A stretch of 20,407 nt of DNA from positions 1 through 20,407 of the forward strand of contig NGBS01000902.1 of assembly GCA_002245135.1 (NCBI GenBank), read 5' to 3'. A program made the position numbers and the translations under genes. Shown piece by piece: positions 8,501 through 15,022 of the stretch; the first letter of the stretch is position 1, and each line of letters opens with the position of its first letter. The stretch is from Proteromonas lacertae. Taxonomy: Eukaryota; Sar; Bigyra; Opalinata; Proteromonadidae. The notes beneath the pieces were generated by a model. It made no database searches and had not been told where the DNA came from. It saw only the letters and a list, made by a program, of their open reading frames with translations.

Positions 8501-9101
8501 GATTCACTATTGGTGGACCTCTACCTGGTGGTGGTGGATGTACTATTGGTGGACCTCTACCTGGTGGTGGTGGATTCACTATTGGTGGACCTCTACCTGG
8601 TGGTGGTGGATTCACTATTGGTGGACCTCTACCTGGTGGTGGTGGATTCACTATTGGTGGACCTCTACCTGGTGGTGGTGGATGTACTATTGGTGGACCT
8701 CTACCTGGTGGTGGTGGATTCACTATTGGTGGACCTCTACCTGGTGGTGGTGGATTCACTATTGGTGGACCTCTACCTGGTGGTGGATGTACTATTGGTG
8801 GACCTCTACCTGGTAATATAACACCATTACCTCCTGGAATTAGATAAATTCTACCTCCACCAGGTATTGGTGGAGGACCACCTGGTCCTGGACCTGGTAT
8901 ATTAGGTGGTGGTACTATAGGTGGAGGTCCTCCACCTCCTCCACCTCCTCCACCTCCTCCACCTCCTCCACCTCCTCCACCTCCTCCACCACCACCACCT
9001 CCTCCTGGTGGTGGTGGTGGTGGTGGTACACCTCCACCTCCTCCACCTCCTCCACCTCCTCCACCTCCTCCACCTCCACCTCCTCCACCACCACCTGGAC
9101 C
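5559..9101 (-). CDS. Giant Pro/Gly-rich repeat protein; open frame without its own ATG
   Basis: The frame is open from just after a TGA (9102-9104) to a TAA at 5559-5561, about 1180 codons. The first possible GTG start is at 8759 and no ATG occurs for roughly the first 450 codons below it, so initiation is unexplained unless the upstream gene is read through. Order from the N-terminal side: 22 Gly, Val, 7 Pro, 26 Gly; a Gly/Pro linker; ten 12-residue units of the NPPPPGRGPPIV type; two copies of a block containing HYLRNRDEIHLPGRLNDYY; two-plus copies of a 66-residue unit with EPPPP and STSTD; a coiled coil (residues about 526-618, counted from 8759); PSKYKDF and basic patches; more EPPPPP motifs; a second charged helix (about 848-896); and a compact C-terminus. 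It resembles a fibrous, scaffold or nuclear regulatory protein; I cannot assign a family. Confidence 0.7.
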   Translation of the reverse strand, partial: GPGGGGGGGGGGGGGGGGGGGGGGVPPPPPPPGGGGGGGGGGGGGGGGGGGGGGGGGGPPPIVPPPNIPGPGPGGPPPIPGGGRIYLIPGGNGVILPGRGPPIVHPPPGRGPPIVNPPPPGRGPPIVNPPPPGRGPPIVHPPPPGRGPPIVNPPPPGRGPPIVNPPPPGRGPPIVNPPPPGRGPPIVHPPPPGRGPPIVNPPPPGRGPPIVNPPPRVPIVNPPPLVNPPSPNSPLISPVNSPVNSPHIQINDGGHYLRNRDEIHLPGRLNDYYVDTSGTGDNYRSRDGTRLVISPQNSPRYRRDVYHSPSPIVDRSPIPEVNPVENVAEITPNNTPINSLVNSPVNSPHIQINDGGHYLRNRDEIHLPGRLNDYYVDTSGTGDNYRSRDGTRLVIDKKRKKNRLRTQINDVVHIHEPPSSVSDSSTSTDIPNIEIVNDRNYIDSIVRSRRRILTRTRPHNNVNQYTNRDLIHQRYDDVEIQEPPPPTSDTSTSTDIPNIGIVNDKNHIDSIVRSPRRILTRTRPHNNVNQYTNRDLIHQRYDDVEIQEPPPPVSDSSTSTDTVNRRLRVIFPPSNDMQPLVVSLNDTPSRTFIDNGSNDLIIDNNDNSLILGDSTNIINSNNRRIRLIMGNNIDIEPNDNINRQREIENQLQDEIRERERLQNLCNNYLAERDRLQEELNNIQKQINEQLIQISQQGGIMNQTIYELEKERDSYMFEIEKLENQLEHLQNQQEIPPPPPIIINHPAPPPHNDESTSPISISLNDESTSPLPISFNDESTNTVNELTRDVETNTDDSLLGKRIKKRPSKYKDFITDYNDDGVYEDEEGNNYSFYKNKKRKYNRSKKNKSRKTFEIPTISLHDNSNEIEDDIEDIQEPLPIQEPPPPPSVPHHQVPPLDISNVQETQPIEEPPPPQPTIQNRYINIEENGRNMLNDFINVTSKAIDVVKNGGHKTAEVIYDILHTIKNASDADKKEKELKLLQEKRARDERAARRERLKEIRLKELEESEKQKTVRRKKTPINEPPPPLPGRVLRSNDERRKNSKYYNKDFISDNNKKVKTKSINKRRKIDITLVNNQQNEVPATNNNEPVTVTNTEKEKDYDDDPDSIMAVGDNTFYKPVRNYYDINNNSQLHTLRFSSDEAREDFFNTILSNGMDPTRCRLSKADIELYYKWVKDRQHKK
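7421..7860 (-). repeat. 198-bp in-frame repeat, about 2.2 copies
   Basis: Plus-strand copies start at 7421, 7619 and 7817, each with CAGTTGATGTACTA, an exact 198-bp period (66 codons on the minus strand). The first two copies are nearly identical over their full length. The third covers only the EPP/STSTD part. The encoded unit carries EPPPP, STSTDIPNI and a RRILTRTRPHNN core. Confidence 0.85.
7918..8363 (-). repeat. Two near-identical copies of a 140-bp block, 306 bp apart
   Basis: Plus-strand 7918-8057 and 8224-8363 match almost base for base (both begin ATTACTAATCTTGTTCC and end GAATATG). The 306-bp offset equals 102 codons, so the duplication is in frame and repeats the HYLRNRDEIHLPGRLNDYY and TSGTGDNYRSRDGTRL segments. 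The near identity means recent duplication or gene conversion. Confidence 0.88.
8464..8814 (-). repeat. 36-bp in-frame minisatellite, ten copies
   Basis: Ten contiguous copies of a 36-bp unit (plus strand GGATTCACTATTGGTGGACC and so on) start at 8464. All have exact 36-bp period except the ninth, which is 3 bp shorter. Each encodes N/H-PPPP-GRG-PPIV on the minus strand. Copies 3, 7 and 10 (plus order) carry the variant GGATGT (His in place of Asn), spaced 4 and 3 units, suggesting expansion of a multi-unit block. Confidence 0.93.
8928..9101 (-). repeat. (GGTGGAGGA)n polyglycine-coding G-rich tract
   Basis: On the minus strand, 26 and 22 consecutive glycine codons (8928-9005 and 9030-9095), mostly in a 9-bp GGT-GGA-GGA rhythm, flank a GTA and seven CCA codons. 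The region is strikingly G-rich and purine-biased on the coding strand in an A/T-rich window. Runs of GG every 2-4 bases make two-layer G-quadruplexes or triplex DNA plausible. It begins 6 nt after the TGA of the upstream frame. Confidence 0.9.
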
Positions 9102-9578
9102 TCATCTTCGTCTTACATAAACAAATCTAGGATCATGACGATAAATTTCATCACCTATCATGACTGAATGTTCTACAGGTCCTAAATATTTATCTACATC
9201 TGCTGCAGTTGCTTTTCCTTGATTGAGTGCATCTTGATATATTTTAAAGTTTTTCTTTAGTCTATTTTGATTAGGATTTCTATTATTTTGAATATTATTA
9301 ATAATATGCTCCATCACTTCTTTCATATTATCAGTTCTTTTTTGATTTACATTTTGCATATATTCTTTTTGATTAAATTCATTAAAAGCTTCTTCTCTTG
9401 CTTTATTTCTTTCTACACTATTCATATAATACTTTATCAATTCTGCTTCACTATTCTTTTTGACATGTTTATTGAATCTCTTTACCTTTGCTCTTCGTCT
9501 AATACGTTTTAATATTCGCTTCATTAATAAATTAGACATCTTTTTAGATAGCTTATTTTTTGATTTTTTATTACTCAT
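9102..9578 (-). CDS. Basic Lys/Arg-rich protein ending at an in-frame TGA
   Basis: This 158-residue protein has a clear ATG at 9576-9578. The first about 45 residues are highly basic (KRILKRIRRRAKVKRF), then a helical, Asn/Gln/Lys-rich middle, then a more compact end (GKATAADVDKYLGPVEHSVMIGDEIYRHDPRFVYV) finishing RRR-stop. The stop is TGA, whereas the other genes assigned here end in TAA or TAG. The same frame stays open for another about 1180 codons after it, so this may be the N-terminal domain of a protein of 1339 codons read in full. Basic N-terminus and neighbours suggest a DNA-binding or core role (inference). It lies 65 nt downstream of the 9644-10216 gene on the same strand. Confidence 0.75.
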   Translation of the reverse strand: MSNKKSKNKLSKKMSNLLMKRILKRIRRRAKVKRFNKHVKKNSEAELIKYYMNSVERNKAREEAFNEFNQKEYMQNVNQKRTDNMKEVMEHIINNIQNNRNPNQNRLKKNFKIYQDALNQGKATAADVDKYLGPVEHSVMIGDEIYRHDPRFVYVRRR

Positions 9579-9643
9579 ATTATATATGTATATAAACCAT
9601 AAAGAAATCTAATAATAAAAATTAATATTAATATTAATCAAAG

Positions 9644-10216
9644 TTAATATATAGGTAGTACTGCATCATCACCAGGCATCTTAGCATCTTCTGGAACTGG
9701 CTCTAAGCCATCTTTTTTATCATCACCTATACTAAATGGATCATCACTGCCAGGTACTTTAATAACTTTCTTTTTATTAACAGGTTTTTTAACTGTATCA
9801 AGTGTACATGTCTCATCAACATCTAAATCTTTTTCTACATCTTTAATATTTAAATTATCTAATGCTTTTTCTCTTCTTCTCTTCTCATATAAATTTTTCA
9901 TTCTTGTTGCTCTAGCTTTCTCTAAGTTTTTAATTCTTTGTAATCTAGCTTCTTCGCTCAGTCTTATATTCTTTTTAACTGATTGCCTTGTTGGTATATA
10001 ATTATTATTATCAATATCATCTAATTCATTAACCTCAGGTTTATCATTATCTAATTCACTTTCACTTTTATTTAATCTATATAATAACTCTGCAATTTCT
10101 CTATCAGTTTTACTCATATCTTGTGCTAAAGGTGTATTATAATCATCTTCATCAGATGAATCGCTATGATAATAATCACGTGTACTTATTATTTTTTTAT
10201 TTTTATTACTATTCAT
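9644..10216 (-). CDS. Charged helical hypothetical protein
   Basis: This 190-residue protein with a clear ATG (10214-10216) is not recognised. The N-terminus is Ser/Asp/Glu-rich (DYYHSDSSDEDD). The middle (about residues 80-120) is a strongly charged helix with EEARLQRIKNLEKARATRMK and EKRRREKALDNL, of a type common in DNA-virus virion or DNA-associated proteins. The C-terminus mixes a KKPVNKKKVIK patch with an acidic/Pro tail (EPVPEDAKMPGDD). No membrane segment or cysteine cluster is present. It sits between the basic core-like protein and the 9102-9578 basic protein on the same strand, with 65-66 nt spacers, so it is probably co-transcribed or co-regulated with them. Virion association is inference. 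Confidence 0.65.
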   Translation of the reverse strand: MNSNKNKKIISTRDYYHSDSSDEDDYNTPLAQDMSKTDREIAELLYRLNKSESELDNDKPEVNELDDIDNNNYIPTRQSVKKNIRLSEEARLQRIKNLEKARATRMKNLYEKRRREKALDNLNIKDVEKDLDVDETCTLDTVKKPVNKKKVIKVPGSDDPFSIGDDKKDGLEPVPEDAKMPGDDAVLPIY

Positions 10217-10282
10217 TTTTTATTATAATACAAAATTATAAAAGAATTTTATGAATGAATAATATATAATAATATTTTATTA

Positions 10283-11047
10283 TTATTTATGCTTAACACT
10301 ATAAGCTAAAAAGTTTTCTAAATCAAGTTGTGGATTATAAATACCTTTTTTATTAAATCCACAAGGTTTTGTTAAACCATTATTAACAGGCATACTTCTT
10401 ACTCTTCTTCTCTTACCTGCACCATTACTAACTGGCATTCTTCTTGCAATTAGTTTTCTTAAACCAGCACCATTTTGTTTATATCTTAAACCACCTCTAA
10501 CTTTACCATAACCGAATTTTGATGATGTATTATACACTTTATCAGCTACATCAGCAACTTTATCAAAACCTAATGTATTAGCAACATTACGAGCTTTTCT
10601 TGCTATATTGCTTATATACTTCTTCTCTCTCAATGCACTATTAATCTCTTTTGCTTTTTCAATACCATTTTTAAATTTGTCAGAAGTTACAAAATCTTTA
10701 ACTTTTATTATTCCTGATTTTATCCAACTACCTAAACCTGCTGATCTAATCAATCTACCATCATTAGCAAACCTATATCTTCTAGTTGTTCTTACTCTTC
10801 TTGCTTTTCTTGCATTTCTTCTTTGTTTTACTTGTCTACAATTTATAGTTAATGAGATTCCATTAGTTTTTCTTCTTCTTAAAGGACATCTTCTTGTAGT
10901 AGTTCTTCTAGTTGATCTTCTTCTTCTTCGTCTACCATAACCCATATTCTCAATACTATCACCAATTGCTGGTCCAGCAAATGGTATTAACTTTGCTGCA
11001 TTTGATAAAATTTTTGATTTTTTTAACCAATCTTTAAACTTACCCAT
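10283..11047 (-). CDS. Arg-rich core-like protein with amphipathic N-terminus (adenoviral pVI/pX-like features)
   Basis: This 254-residue, very basic protein begins with an amphipathic segment with FAGPAIGDSIENMGYG (residues 1-38), then an RRRRRR-type tract and repeated Arg clusters to about residue 90. A second amphipathic helix region follows (GLGSWIKSGIIKVKDFV, 105-120, and the helices after it). Glycine-centred motifs next to basic residues recur: NMGYG before Arg6 (34-44), FGYGKVRGG (178-186), and NGAG at 192-195 and 208-211, the last followed by KRRR. MPVSN and MPVNN (204 and 219) show a small duplication. Membrane-active plus DNA-condensing features, and location directly divergent from an adenain-like protease, fit the precursor core/cement proteins known in adenoviruses and adintoviruses. 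That is analogy, not proven homology. The ATG is at 11045-11047; the gene ends in TAA. Confidence 0.75.
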   Translation of the reverse strand: MGKFKDWLKKSKILSNAAKLIPFAGPAIGDSIENMGYGRRRRRRSTRRTTTRRCPLRRRKTNGISLTINCRQVKQRRNARKARRVRTTRRYRFANDGRLIRSAGLGSWIKSGIIKVKDFVTSDKFKNGIEKAKEINSALREKKYISNIARKARNVANTLGFDKVADVADKVYNTSSKFGYGKVRGGLRYKQNGAGLRKLIARRMPVSNGAGKRRRVRSMPVNNGLTKPCGFNKKGIYNPQLDLENFLAYSVKHK

Positions 11048-11119
11048 TAATATATATGTTAAGAAATCTATAAATAACTGATCATTATATAAATTCTTAA
11101 TATATTAAAAATATTAAAT
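11048..11119. promoter_or_regulatory. Divergent promoter region between core-like protein and protease
   Basis: These 72 nt separate the minus-strand ATG (11045-11047) from the plus-strand ATG (11120). It is A/T-rich and includes TTAATATATTAAAAATATTAAATATG on the protease side in overlapping short words such as TATTAAA. It must drive both genes if each has its own transcript. No specific box can be defined from a single example. Confidence 0.35.
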
Positions 11120-11683
11120 ATGAATGTATTCACTAATGTTTATGCTTATGGTAGTAGAGTGATAGATAGTAATAATATTAAAACAGATGCAATATCAAAT
11201 CATGACATAATTAAAATAATGTCATTTTTTCCTGCAGCTAATAAATATTTTAAAGGTGTATATTTATGGAATGAAAATCAATATATTAATAAATATAAAG
11301 ATTGTAATAAGTGGTGTGTTATACTATGTACAAATAAAACAAGTGATAAGAGATCAAAAATTGGTCACTGGGTTAGTTTAATTATTGATAATGATAAAAA
11401 AGAGATATTATATTATGATAGCTTTGGTGAAGCACCAAAAGAAATAAAAAAATTTTATAAAAGAATGCAAAGATGTAAGAAATACCCTGATGAATTATAT
11501 CAAATTAAAATAAATAGAGTAAAACATCAAAGAACTAACAGTGCAAGATGTGGATATCATGCAATTTTATTTTTATTATCAATATTAGATAATAATAAAA
11601 CATTTAAAGAAGCAACTAATTTTAATACAATTGAAGGTGAAGCTAAAGCAAAATTATTACAAAATAAATTTAAAATGATTTAA
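11120..11683 (+). CDS. Adenain-type (Ulp1-like, C5) cysteine protease
   Basis: This 187-residue protein is the maturation protease expected in Polintons and adenovirus relatives. The whole catalytic set is visible in order: H83 (in IGHWVSL), D100 (in ILYYDSFG), Q137 for the oxyanion hole (in KHQRTNSARCGYH) and nucleophile C144 (in ARCGYHAILFLLS). The length matches the compact viral family (about 200 residues). The N-terminal HDIIKIMSFFP region is the usual helical lead-in. It would cleave virion precursors, with likely targets the GxG motifs in the core-like protein and in the 947-residue protein. It is divergent from the core-like gene by 72 nt, and its TAA stop overlaps the convergent gene's stop (11680-11683). 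Nothing in the active site looks damaged. Confidence 0.94.
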   Translation: MNVFTNVYAYGSRVIDSNNIKTDAISNHDIIKIMSFFPAANKYFKGVYLWNENQYINKYKDCNKWCVILCTNKTSDKRSKIGHWVSLIIDNDKKEILYYDSFGEAPKEIKKFYKRMQRCKKYPDELYQIKINRVKHQRTNSARCGYHAILFLLSILDNNKTFKEATNFNTIEGEAKAKLLQNKFKMI

Positions 11684-12099
11684 TTATTATTTTTATTATT
11701 ATTATTATCTGTGTATGTTGATTTAGTTTTTAAAAACTTTTGTTCTTCTATATAACCAGGTTGATCACTATCCCAATGATAACCAATTATAGAATGCCAT
11801 GCATCATTTGTTTTCATCTTAAACTCTAAACGAAGATATGTTTCTTCTAATGATGTTATTACATTTGAATCAATAAAATGTCTTTCATCATTCACAGTTC
11901 TACAGATTTGTAACTTCTTCCAAGCCTTTCTCACTATTTCTCTAACATCTTCTCTCTTAAAAACTGATTGATATTCCCAAAAATCATAATAATTACTAGC
12001 TTCACAAAGCAAGTTATCTACCTGATTAAGCATTTCATCAAATTGCTCTTTTGAACATACACTTATAAAATACTTGTACTTTTTATCGAAAATATACAT
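11680..12099 (-). CDS. Hypothetical 139-residue protein
   Basis: I do not recognise this protein. The ATG at 12097-12099 (MYIFDKKYKYF) is preferred; a GTG two codons upstream is also in frame. It looks like a small soluble, mostly helical protein (EQFDEMLNQVDNLLCE, REDVREIVRKAWKKLQI, SLEETYLRLEFKM) with aromatic residues (WHSIIGYHWDSDQPGYI) near the end and an Asn/Lys run at the C-terminus coded by an A/T trinucleotide repeat. There is no membrane segment and no zinc site. Its stop overlaps the protease stop on the other strand by 4 nt, and its start lies about 30 nt below the end of the next minus-strand gene, a tight packing typical of viral genomes. Upstream lies TTTCATTTTTCC, similar to words in the left-block leaders. 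Confidence 0.65.
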   Translation of the reverse strand: MYIFDKKYKYFISVCSKEQFDEMLNQVDNLLCEASNYYDFWEYQSVFKREDVREIVRKAWKKLQICRTVNDERHFIDSNVITSLEETYLRLEFKMKTNDAWHSIIGYHWDSDQPGYIEEQKFLKTKSTYTDNNNNKNNN

Positions 12100-12126
12100 T
12101 TTCACTTTTTGTCCGGAAAAATGAAA

Positions 12127-14970
12127 CTAAAAATATTTTGATTTTTTATACATATAGCCGTTATGTAACAAATGTTTTCTTCTTCTCTTACCTGTACCAT
12201 ATAAATCAGTATGAGCTAATACATTATCTTGTTCAGTAGTAAATTCAGGATGATGTATATCATTATAAATATATACATATTTTTTAAGTGATCTATGTAT
12301 AACAACAACAACTTTATCATTAAATTTACATAGAAAAGGATAGTTATAATATTTATATACACCATCATTAGGCATATCTAATAAATAATTATTTATTTGA
12401 ATTTGACATCGGTCTAAAACATACCAGTCTTGACTATTTTCATAGTAATTAGGTATGATACTTAATGTAGCACATACAATTTTCTTTTCTTCTTCAGTTT
12501 GTCCAGGTTGTTCACCCCAATTTATGTGATATCTTTTTGGGAATAAAACATTACTATTTTTAGCTTCTTCATCATCTATTATATTAATCAAGGGACACAT
12601 TAAATATAAATCTTCCTTAGCTTTACTTAAATTACTATGAAAGAATCTTAATTGACATTCAGCATAAGTATTTATAGAATAATCATAGCCATAAAATCTT
12701 AACATATTTGATTTCTTTTTTAAACTATCGAAGGGATATATTTCTGAATTTTTAATAGGCAATTGAATATTGAATTTATTTACATATGCTATAAAATTAT
12801 CATAAGAAACATTATCTTTTAATATTACTATCTTTTCATTTTTAAATTTGTTATTCATATAACCTTGAACATCATATATATAAGTTATTAAATGAAATAA
12901 ATCTATTGCATAAATATGAAGTAGTTGTTCCAACGATAATTTTCTCACATTACTTTTATTAGTTATAAATGTATTAGGATCTTCATCATTAAATCTATAT
13001 AAAACAAATGTAGGAGGTTTTAAATCAGTACTTTTCGTAAAATTAATACTATTTTTACTATTTGCTTCATATTTTAAATTTTGAGAATCTAAACGAAATG
13101 GAACTTCATCATATACCCAATCTGTTTCAGAATCAGTATCATTATTATTATCTACTGATGTAACAGGTTCATTTGGAGCTTCTGAATCTACTGGTGTAAC
13201 AGGTTCAGTTGGGGCTTCTGAATCTACATCATCATTATTTTGAAATATTGATGAATAAGGTACTTGTCTTGTAGTACCATCTAATCTAAAATGATTAACT
13301 GTACCTGGTGGAGCACTCAGATGTGATGGTGGTGTTATTGGTGAATATACAGGTGATACCTCTCTTGGTATTTCATTATTATTACTATAATCACTTGAAA
13401 CTAAAGGTGGTGGTATTGGTAAATCATTTTCATCATAATTAAGTCTATATGTATCATTATCAATATCATCTTGTACTGATTGAGCTTGTTGTTGTTGTGG
13501 TGATGATGGTGGTGATGATGGTTGAGGTTGAGTCTGTTGTTGTTGTTGTGGAACAACAGGTTGTTGTACCACATTATTTCTAAAATTTACATTTACATTA
13601 CCTCTATTAGGATTTGTAACTTGATATCTTCCATTATAATCTGCTGATAAAGCTTCTTCAACAGGTAATAATGGTGGAAAAGAACTAATATATTTTTTCT
13701 TTTGTGCTAATCTATTCATATAAAACATAATTGCATCAGCATAATGATTTGTATCTCTTTGTCCTTCTTTTATATTATTTGATTCAAGTATTTTTTGAAT
13801 TGTTGCTATGTAATTCATTCTATATCCATTAGAAGCAGATGATGGTAAACCCATTATATTTCTTTTATCATAATCAGGAGGTTCAGGATATATATTACCA
13901 TCTCTTAAACTAGGTATTTTATACTTACTAATAAAAAATAATTCTGTAACACAATTATATATCAATACAGCTATAGAGAATGCTGTTCTTTCTTGTTGTG
14001 CAGTTATATACCAAAATTTCGTTTTCATTAACTTATTAATAAATATTCTTATCTTATTAATTGCTACAGAACAATACACTTGAATCGTTTGTGAATGAAT
14101 TGATCTATCTATTAAAGGTTGATTTTCATAAGGATCATCAGGTAAATCATCATCATCTTCCTCATCATCATTATTACTATCTTCATTATTATTTTGTTGT
14201 TGTTGTTGTGAATATGGTTGAATTGATTGATGTGCTACTACTCTATTTACTGAACTAGATGAAACAGATGCATTCGCTTCATAATCGTTATTATCATATA
14301 TATCTTTATCATCTTCTTCATTAAAAGGCTGTGTATGATCTTTTGTTTCTTTTTGTATTTTTCTAATTCTTTTATTTTCTAATTTAACAACATTCAATCT
14401 TTCTTTAGGATGAAGCACAACAAATGGATTATTTCTTAATATATAATTAGAAGCAATACATAATTCATCAATAGCTTTATTTAATCTATCAACAATTATT
14501 TTAACATCATTGTTTGTTTCATAGCTATATTGATATAAAGGTTTATTTCTTGAAAACGGACCATGTTGATATAACGATTTACACCAGTTAAATAACTTCA
14601 TATGTACATCATATAAATTATAGATTCTATTAAACTCATGATCAGGCCATCCTACTGGTATAAGTCTCTTATCAATTATTTCATCTAATCTAAATCTTGT
14701 TAACTTTTTTGCATTATCATATATAATATCTTCATAATCTTCATTACTAAGACGATCATCATTGCCTACAATACTTATATTATCAGAATCAGTATTTTCT
14801 TCTGTTTCATCATCATCATCATCATCATTAACATTAACAGAATTATTACTATTATTAATAGCATTATTACTAGAATTGCTACGACTGTTATTATTTGAGT
14901 TATCTACTGCTGTACCTTCATCATCATCAAAATTTAATAAATCTCTACGTATTCTATTACGATTGTTCAT
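12127..14970 (-). CDS. Large acidic/Pro/Gln-rich protein with a predicted adenain cleavage site near its C-terminus
   Basis: This 947-residue protein starts at the ATG at 14968-14970 (a TTG six codons earlier is unlikely). Visible parts, in order: an Asn/Ser/Asp-rich acidic N-terminus; a probably globular region (FRLDEIIDKRLIPVGWPDHEF ... NYILRNNPF); an acidic/Gln spacer; a second globular helical region (VYCSVAINKIRIF ... AIMFYMNRLAQKKKYISS); a long Gln/Pro/Ser spacer with SPVYSPITPPS; repeated SEAPTEPVTPVD; ETDWV, shared with the 2758-4188 protein; and a C-terminal globular domain of about 280 residues. It ends LYGT-G-KRRRK plus 16 residues. LYGTG fits the adenain consensus (M/I/L)XGX|G, so cleavage would free a 21-residue basic peptide. 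The family is not recognised. It is divergent from the penton gene, so a structural role is plausible. Confidence 0.75.
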   Translation of the reverse strand: MNNRNRIRRDLLNFDDDEGTAVDNSNNNSRSNSSNNAINNSNNSVNVNDDDDDDETEENTDSDNISIVGNDDRLSNEDYEDIIYDNAKKLTRFRLDEIIDKRLIPVGWPDHEFNRIYNLYDVHMKLFNWCKSLYQHGPFSRNKPLYQYSYETNNDVKIIVDRLNKAIDELCIASNYILRNNPFVVLHPKERLNVVKLENKRIRKIQKETKDHTQPFNEEDDKDIYDNNDYEANASVSSSSVNRVVAHQSIQPYSQQQQQNNNEDSNNDDEEDDDDLPDDPYENQPLIDRSIHSQTIQVYCSVAINKIRIFINKLMKTKFWYITAQQERTAFSIAVLIYNCVTELFFISKYKIPSLRDGNIYPEPPDYDKRNIMGLPSSASNGYRMNYIATIQKILESNNIKEGQRDTNHYADAIMFYMNRLAQKKKYISSFPPLLPVEEALSADYNGRYQVTNPNRGNVNVNFRNNVVQQPVVPQQQQQTQPQPSSPPSSPQQQQAQSVQDDIDNDTYRLNYDENDLPIPPPLVSSDYSNNNEIPREVSPVYSPITPPSHLSAPPGTVNHFRLDGTTRQVPYSSIFQNNDDVDSEAPTEPVTPVDSEAPNEPVTSVDNNNDTDSETDWVYDEVPFRLDSQNLKYEANSKNSINFTKSTDLKPPTFVLYRFNDEDPNTFITNKSNVRKLSLEQLLHIYAIDLFHLITYIYDVQGYMNNKFKNEKIVILKDNVSYDNFIAYVNKFNIQLPIKNSEIYPFDSLKKKSNMLRFYGYDYSINTYAECQLRFFHSNLSKAKEDLYLMCPLINIIDDEEAKNSNVLFPKRYHINWGEQPGQTEEEKKIVCATLSIIPNYYENSQDWYVLDRCQIQINNYLLDMPNDGVYKYYNYPFLCKFNDKVVVVIHRSLKKYVYIYNDIHHPEFTTEQDNVLAHTDLYGTGKRRRKHLLHNGYMYKKSKYF

Positions 14971-15022
14971 TATGTGAGAAAAAATCAATTAACTTTTTAT
15001 TTGAATAATTCTTATACATATA
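14971..15022. promoter_or_regulatory. Divergent intergenic region upstream of the capsid block
   Basis: Only 52 nt separate the ATG of the minus-strand 947-residue gene from the penton ATG. It is A/T-rich with TTTTTATTTGAATAATTCTT in parts. It presumably carries both initiation regions. It lacks the TTTTCTTGCT box of the left block, so the capsid genes are probably expressed by a different signal. Confidence 0.3.

Noticed and set aside
8464-8814. Regular 36-bp repeats as a CRISPR array
   Set aside because: Units are directly contiguous with no spacers, are in frame with a protein, and the context is eukaryotic.
8371-8847. Plus-strand Gly-rich ORFs across the 36-bp repeats
   Set aside because: A 36-bp unit without stops is open in several frames. 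The minus-strand frame is the one continuous with non-repeat coding sequence on both sides.
8902-9105. Minus-strand Arg/Trp-rich ORF whose ATG overlaps the TGA (ATGA)
   Set aside because: It could suggest termination-reinitiation, but the peptide is pure translation of the G-rich repeat in an alternative frame and ends at 8902 without joining the large ORF.
8915-9116. Intron from GTAAGA (9116) to remove the TGA
   Set aside because: AG acceptors in the Gly tract, and the CTATAG at 8915, give lengths of 1 modulo 3, which do not restore the large frame.
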